This document shows, one piece after another, positions 59,961 to 64,000 of a DNA stretch of 64,000 nucleotides. The notes below the pieces were generated by a model that made no database searches, was not told where the DNA came from, and worked only from the letters and a program-made list of their open reading frames with translations. Location: contig CAYTKP010000001.1 in NCBI GenBank assembly GCA_964438695.1, positions 1-64,000 on the forward strand. The letters run 5' to 3'. This DNA comes from Phoenicimicrobium sp964438695. Its GTDB lineage: Bacteria > Atribacterota > Phoenicimicrobiia > Phoenicimicrobiales > Phoenicimicrobiaceae. The position numbers and the translations under genes were made by a program. The stretch's first letter is position 1. Each line of letters opens with the position of its first letter.

Positions 59961-60176
59961 TTACATTCTATATACGATTCTGCCCTGAGTTAAATCATAA
60001 GGTGATATTTCAACCTTTACTCTATCTCCCGGTAAAATTCTGATAAAATGCATTCTAATCTTGCCAGAAATATGAGCTAATATTTCACAACCATTTTCTA
60101 ATTCAACTCGAAAAGTAGCATTAGGCAAAGCTTGAATAACTTTTCCTTTCATTTCTATATACTTTTCTTTCGCCAT
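59961..60176 (-). CDS. infA: Translation initiation factor IF-1
   Basis: IF-1 occupies the ribosomal A site during initiation. The ATG at 60176 (MAKEKYIEMKGKVIQAL, 71 residues) has AAAGGAGG at 5 nt; the longer upstream frame is not conserved. The S1/OB-fold blocks PNATFRVELENG, HISGKIRMHFIRILPGDRV and SPYDLTQGRIVYR are canonical. It follows map in the spc operon order. Confidence 0.97.
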   Translation of the reverse strand: MAKEKYIEMKGKVIQALPNATFRVELENGCEILAHISGKIRMHFIRILPGDRVKVEISPYDLTQGRIVYRM

Positions 60177-60204
60177 TAATGCCTCCTTTATATAAAGATA
60201 GTTC

Positions 60205-60366
60205 AAGGAAAAGGATTTTCCCTTGAAAATTTCTCTTATTTACATTTTAAGCCTGTTCTCCTAATCAAGTATAAGCATAAATTTGTGAAACTTATCCTCA
60301 TGAAAATGAAAATAGACTTTACCTTTGGCCAACTAATCATCAGAATTTTCTTAAAAGTCCGGTGAT
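60205..60366 (+). repeat. Family A dispersed element (diverged) between map and infA
   Basis: AAAATTTCTCTTATTTACATTTT resembles the head, and the end (ATCATCAGAATTTTCTTAAA AGTCCGGTGAT) the terminal hairpin. The match is weak in the middle, so this assignment is tentative. The spacer of 221 bp is unusually long for these two genes. Confidence 0.35.
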
Positions 60367-60397
60367 AAAAATATCTTAACATAAAAAAACTAACTCT

Positions 60398-61159
60398 TTA
60401 AGAAGCAATAGTCAATATTTCATTACCATTTTTAGTAATAACTATTGTATGTTCAAAGTGTGCTGACCAACTTCTATCTTCAGTCACCACTGTCCAGCCA
60501 TTATTACAAACTTCTGTCTTATAACCTCCCATATTTACCATAGGTTCAATTGCTAATACCATTCCTTCCTGCAATATTATACCTGTATGGGGGACACCAT
60601 AATTGGGTATCTGTGGATCCTCATGAAGATTAGAACCTATTCCATGACCCACATATTCTCTTACTACTGAAAAATTATTTTTCTCTACTGATTCCTGAAT
60701 AGCATAAGAAATATCTCCTAATCTATTACCAGGTTTTGCTTTTTCAATCCCCTTAAATAGTGATTCTTTGGTAACTGTTAGGAGTTTCTGAATTTTCGGA
60801 TCTATCTTTCCTACTGGTACTGTCGCAGCAGTATCACCAAAATAACCTCTCCGATTTGTTCCAAGATCGATACTTATGATGTCTCCTTCTTTTAGTCTTC
60901 TTTTGCTAGGTATGCCATGTACTACTTCTTCGTTTATGGAAGTGCAGATTGAATATCGAAATTTATTTTCCTTTGGTCCATAACCCTTAAAAGCAGGTTT
61001 TGCTCCTTGTTTTATTATAAAGTCTTCAGCAATTTCATTAAGTTCTAAAGTGGTAATCCCTTCCTTCACATTTTCTTGTACCCTTTTTAGGGCATTTGCT
61101 GCTATCTTGCAACTCTCTCTAATATATTTAATTTCTTCAGGAGACCTTATGATAACCAT
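60398..61159 (-). CDS. map: Methionine aminopeptidase, type I
   Basis: Map removes the initiator methionine. The 253-residue protein has the pita-bread fold with metal ligands in ISIDLGTNRRGYFGDTAATVPVG (two Asp), VGHGIGSNLHEDPQIPN (His), MVLAIEPMVNMG (Glu) and the last Glu in SAHFEHTIVIT. It follows adk by 4 nt. Confidence 0.97.
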   Translation of the reverse strand: MVIIRSPEEIKYIRESCKIAANALKRVQENVKEGITTLELNEIAEDFIIKQGAKPAFKGYGPKENKFRYSICTSINEEVVHGIPSKRRLKEGDIISIDLGTNRRGYFGDTAATVPVGKIDPKIQKLLTVTKESLFKGIEKAKPGNRLGDISYAIQESVEKNNFSVVREYVGHGIGSNLHEDPQIPNYGVPHTGIILQEGMVLAIEPMVNMGGYKTEVCNNGWTVVTEDRSWSAHFEHTIVITKNGNEILTIAS

Positions 61160-61163
61160 CTAT

Positions 61164-61817
61164 CTATTTCTGTAATTCCTTCTTCAAAATATTTTTAATT
61201 TCCAAAAAAGCTTCTCTACTTGTATTAGCATTTACTATAGCTAACAACTTTTTTTCCTGATAATATTTTTTTAGTGGTAAGGTTTGTTTGATGAATACCT
61301 GTAATCTATTTTTTATCGTTTCTTCTTTATCATCTTCTCTTTGATATAATTCTCCTCCACAAAGATCACAAACATTATCCTTTTTTGGAGGGTTAAATGA
61401 CAAATTATAGTTTGTACCACATCTTTTACATACTCTACGACTAGTTAACCTATCAATTATCTGATTAAAAGGTAACTCAAAATAAAATACACAGTTAATG
61501 TGCTCATTAAGCTCTTTATTCACTTTTTCTAAAGATTTTGCTTGCTCTACATTTCGAGGAAAACCGTCAAAAATATAACCACTTTCACAATCTTTACGTT
61601 TTATTCTTTCTTTTATTATCTCTAAAATAATATTATCAGGTACCAAGTCACCTCTACCCATAATTTCCTTTACTTTTTGACCTAATTTAGTTTTTTTACT
61701 AATTTCCTCTCTTAATATTACTCCTGTTGAAATAACTGGTAATTTAAATTCTTCCTGTAATTTTTTAGCTACTGTCCCTTTTCCTACCCCAGGTGGACCT
61801 AATAGAATTAATCGCAT
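61164..61817 (-). CDS. adk: Adenylate kinase
   Basis: Adk interconverts AMP, ADP and ATP. The 217-residue protein is the long-LID type. P-loop GPPGVGKGT (about 7-15), the YIFDGFPRNVEQA block with the AMP-site Arg, and a four-Cys zinc site in the LID (CKRCGTNYN ... CDLCG, about 131-155) are visible. It lies between secY and map. Confidence 0.97.
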   Translation of the reverse strand: MRLILLGPPGVGKGTVAKKLQEEFKLPVISTGVILREEISKKTKLGQKVKEIMGRGDLVPDNIILEIIKERIKRKDCESGYIFDGFPRNVEQAKSLEKVNKELNEHINCVFYFELPFNQIIDRLTSRRVCKRCGTNYNLSFNPPKKDNVCDLCGGELYQREDDKEETIKNRLQVFIKQTLPLKKYYQEKKLLAIVNANTSREAFLEIKNILKKELQK

Positions 61818-61884
61818 ACCTTTTCCTTTCTTACCACATTAACTTCTTCTTATTAATTTTCTCTTATTACCCTATTATTATAAA

Positions 61885-63153
61885 TCACTTTTTAATAAAA
61901 CCTTCATAATGTCTCATTAACAGATGTGATTCAATCTGCTGAACAGTCTCTAAAGCAACCCCTACCATAATTAATATAGAGGTCCCACCAAAATAAAAAG
62001 TGGTAATCCCTGTAACTTTTATTAAAATGTTAGGAATAATGGCAATTATTGCTAAAAACAATGCCCCACTTAAAGTTATTCGAGTCATTATATGATCAAT
62101 ATAATTAGCTGTGTTTTTTCCCGGTCTTATTCCAGGAATAAAACCTCCGTATTTTTTCATATTATCCGCTAAGTTAGCGGGGTTAAAAGTAATTGCTGAA
62201 TAAAAGAAAGTAAATATTATTATTAAAATGGCATAAAAAGTCAAATAAAGGGGTTTCCCAGGCGAAAGAGCTTCAGATAAGCTTTTCATAAAAGTTATAT
62301 TTTGAAAAAATTGCCCTATGGTAGCTGGAAAAAGTAATATTGCGGAAGCAAATATTATGGGAATAACCCCGGCCTGGTTCACTCGTAAAGGAATATGAGT
62401 TCCTTGCCCACCATACATTCTTCTACCTATTACTCTTTTAGCATACTGGACCGGTATTCTTCTCTGACCTTGCTGAATAGCTACAACTCCTCCAATAACC
62501 AATACAAATATTGCAAATAGCCCCAACAAAGAAATTAACCCAATTTCCCCGATATTCACAAGTTTTACAGTTTGAACAATTTGAGTGGGAATTCGTGCAA
62601 TAATTCCCACAAAAATTATTATAGATATACCATTGCCGATACCGAAGTCAGTAATTTGTTCACCTAGCCACATTAAAAGACAAGTTCCAGCAGTGAGAGT
62701 AATTATCAATAAAAATCTATAACTTAAATCCGTGATCATCAATACCCCTATATTTTGCAACCAAAAACTTATCCCAAAAGCTTGAACAACAGCTAAAATA
62801 ACGGTAAAATAACGAGTTATTTTGGTAATTTTATTTCTACCTTCTTCCCCTTCTTTAGACCATTGTTCCAAAATGGGAATTACAGATTGTAAAAGGCTCA
62901 TAATAATGGATGCATTAATATAAGGCATTATCCCCAAAGCAAAAATGGAAAAACGACTTAATGCTCCGCCAGCGAATAGATCAAAAAAACCTAATATTCC
63001 GCCTTGAGCAAATAGATTAGCCATTGCTTCTGTATCTATGCCAGGTAAAGGTAAATGACTGCCTAATCTAACCACTATTACCATACTAACAGTAAAAATT
63101 AATCTCTTCTTGAGATCAGGAATTTTAAATAAATTACGTATGGTTTCAAACAA
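61885..63153 (-). CDS. secY: Protein translocase subunit SecY
   Basis: SecY is the channel subunit of the Sec translocon. The 422-residue protein has about ten transmembrane segments. Typical blocks are RLGSHLPLPGID after TM1, the plug-region GGALSRFSIFALGIMPYINASIIMSLL, RRIPVQYAKRVIGRRMYGGQGTHIPLRVNQAGVIPIIFA in the cytosolic C4 loop, and GIRPGKNTANYI in C5. It starts 1 nt after the rplO stop. Confidence 0.98.
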   Translation of the reverse strand: MFETIRNLFKIPDLKKRLIFTVSMVIVVRLGSHLPLPGIDTEAMANLFAQGGILGFFDLFAGGALSRFSIFALGIMPYINASIIMSLLQSVIPILEQWSKEGEEGRNKITKITRYFTVILAVVQAFGISFWLQNIGVLMITDLSYRFLLIITLTAGTCLLMWLGEQITDFGIGNGISIIIFVGIIARIPTQIVQTVKLVNIGEIGLISLLGLFAIFVLVIGGVVAIQQGQRRIPVQYAKRVIGRRMYGGQGTHIPLRVNQAGVIPIIFASAILLFPATIGQFFQNITFMKSLSEALSPGKPLYLTFYAILIIIFTFFYSAITFNPANLADNMKKYGGFIPGIRPGKNTANYIDHIMTRITLSGALFLAIIAIIPNILIKVTGITTFYFGGTSILIMVGVALETVQQIESHLLMRHYEGFIKK

Positions 63154-63594
63154 TTATATCACCTCAATCTTCCCACCAGCTAATTTTATCTCTTCTATGG
63201 CTTTCCGACTAAATCTATTGGCTCTAATAGTTAATTTTTTATTAATTTTACCTTTAGCTAATATTTTTACCCCGTCACCTACTTTTTTAATTATTCCTTC
63301 CTCCATCAACTTTTGTGGGGTAATAACATCTCCATCTTTAAAAACATTTAATTTTTCGAGATTCACAATGTTAATATCTTTTTTAAATATATTTGTAAAA
63401 CCTCTTTTGGGAATTCTTCTATATAAAGGCATTTGGCCTCCTTCAAAACCCCGTCTAACTCCACCACCTGAGCGAGAATTTTGTCCCTTCGATCCTCTGC
63501 AGGAAGTAAAACCATGTCCCGAACTACAACCTCTGCCTACCCTTTTAGATTTTTTAACTGACTTTGGAGCTGGGCTTAAATTATCTAATTTCAT
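63154..63594 (-). CDS. rplO: 50S ribosomal protein L15
   Basis: The 146-residue protein shows RVGRGCSSGHGFTSCRGSKGQNSRSGGGVRRGFEGGQMPLYRRIPKRGF, the basic Gly-rich region of L15, and ends with a KAIEEIKLAGGKIEVI strand. Its start overlaps the end of rpsE by 14 nt, leaving no room for rpmD. Confidence 0.97.
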   Translation of the reverse strand: MKLDNLSPAPKSVKKSKRVGRGCSSGHGFTSCRGSKGQNSRSGGGVRRGFEGGQMPLYRRIPKRGFTNIFKKDINIVNLEKLNVFKDGDVITPQKLMEEGIIKKVGDGVKILAKGKINKKLTIRANRFSRKAIEEIKLAGGKIEVI

Positions 63595-64000
63595 TGTCTG
63601 TTACCTCCATTGTTTGAAATGGTCTACTGTATATCTCCAATATGCTTTTGCCTCTTAATTTTTCTATATCCTTAACATTTTTTAAACTCATAAGTCCATT
63701 CATAGTAGCTTTTGCAATATTCAAATTATTGCTGCTCCCTAAAGATTTGGTTAAAATATCTTGAAATCCTGCAGCTTCTAATATTGTTCTGACTGCTCCA
63801 CCAGCAATTACACCTGTTCCAGGAGACGCCGGTTTCATAATTACTGTAGCAGCTCCATAATGTCCTATAACTGTATATGGTATAGTCTTTTTTTTCATTC
63901 TAACTTTTATCAAATTCTTTTTTGCTTTTGATACTCCTTTTCTAATTGCTTCTGAAACATCTTTAGCCTTCCCATATCCTATACCTACAATCCCTTCTCC
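63581..64000 (-). CDS. rpsE: 30S ribosomal protein S5 (5' end beyond the window)
   Basis: The last 139 residues of S5 are present. The frame is open to the window edge, reading GEGIVGIGYGKAKDVSEAIRKG, then TIPYTVIGHYGAATVIMKPASPGTGVIAGGAVRTILEAAG and SLGSSNNLNIAKATMNGL. These cover the end of the double-stranded-RNA-binding-like domain and the S5 C-terminal domain. About 25-30 N-terminal residues are missing by comparison with the usual length of about 165. An internal ATG (63913) is not the start. It overlaps rplO by 14 nt. Confidence 0.95.
   Translation of the reverse strand, partial: GEGIVGIGYGKAKDVSEAIRKGVSKAKKNLIKVRMKKKTIPYTVIGHYGAATVIMKPASPGTGVIAGGAVRTILEAAGFQDILTKSLGSSNNLNIAKATMNGLMSLKNVKDIEKLRGKSILEIYSRPFQTMEVTDNEIR

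Overview
This is a 64-kb stretch of AT-rich bacterial chromosome made almost entirely of housekeeping genes. Two runs of exactly 100 N (13379-13478 and 36743-36842) show that it is a scaffold of three contigs. The second gap has identical 55-bp sequences on both sides and is probably artificial. Gene content and order (pcrA-ligA-gatCAB, cdaA-cdaR-glmM, groESL behind a perfect CIRCE element, a glmS ribozyme, a tandem glycine riboswitch, ecfA1-ecfA2-ecfT-truA-rplM-rpsI after rplQ) resemble low-GC Bacillota-type anaerobes or an uncultured relative such as Atribacterota. No rRNA or tRNA gene is present, so I cannot fix the phylum.

Layout. 0-10 kb: gatB, gatA, gatC, ligA and pcrA on the minus strand, with a secreted parvulin-type chaperone on plus and the remnant of a four-helix-bundle protein gene. 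10-20 kb: amino-acid and nucleotide genes on minus (aspC, ilvE, a wrecked murI, speE, two speD-family genes, purB, purA, guaA). 20-30 kb, plus strand: a one-carbon/glycine/alanine block in which a tandem glycine riboswitch with terminator precedes fhs, followed by gcvH, gcvPA, gcvPB, gcvT, an alanine/glycine:cation symporter and alanine dehydrogenase. 30-42 kb, minus: groEL-groES, the t6A genes tsaD, tsaB and tsaE with rimI, alr, nnr, acpS, fxsA, a thioesterase, threonine aldolase and glnA. 42-51 kb, minus: glmS with its ribozyme, glmM, cdaR, cdaA, a degraded argF and an ornithine racemase gene. 51-64 kb, minus: rplM-rpsI, truA, the ECF transporter core, and the end of the spc/alpha ribosomal operons (rplQ, rpoA, rpsD, rpsK, rpsM, rpmJ, infA, map, adk, secY, rplO, rpsE). 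No rpmD lies between rpsE and rplO.

Functional links. Threonine aldolase, the glycine cleavage system, formate-THF ligase, the symporter and alanine dehydrogenase fit an amino-acid-using anaerobe that moves carbon through glycine and THF. In the polyamine operon a canonical speD overlaps by 4 nt with a divergent SpeD paralogue, followed by speE. The paralogue keeps the Ser/His/Cys catalytic residues at identical spacing but has lost the HTWPE segment, so it is a candidate pyruvoyl-dependent ornithine or arginine decarboxylase that would supply the diamine.

The least explained content is intergenic. Short-period (7-9 bp) degenerate arrays sit directly after the stop codons of many unrelated genes. 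One dispersed element of about 190 bp (family A), ending in a hairpin built on GCATCGG/CCGATGC, occurs in full or partial form at about nine places, several inside ribosomal-protein transcription units. A second family (B) is present at two sites. I found no CRISPR array, prophage, complete insertion sequence or defence system.
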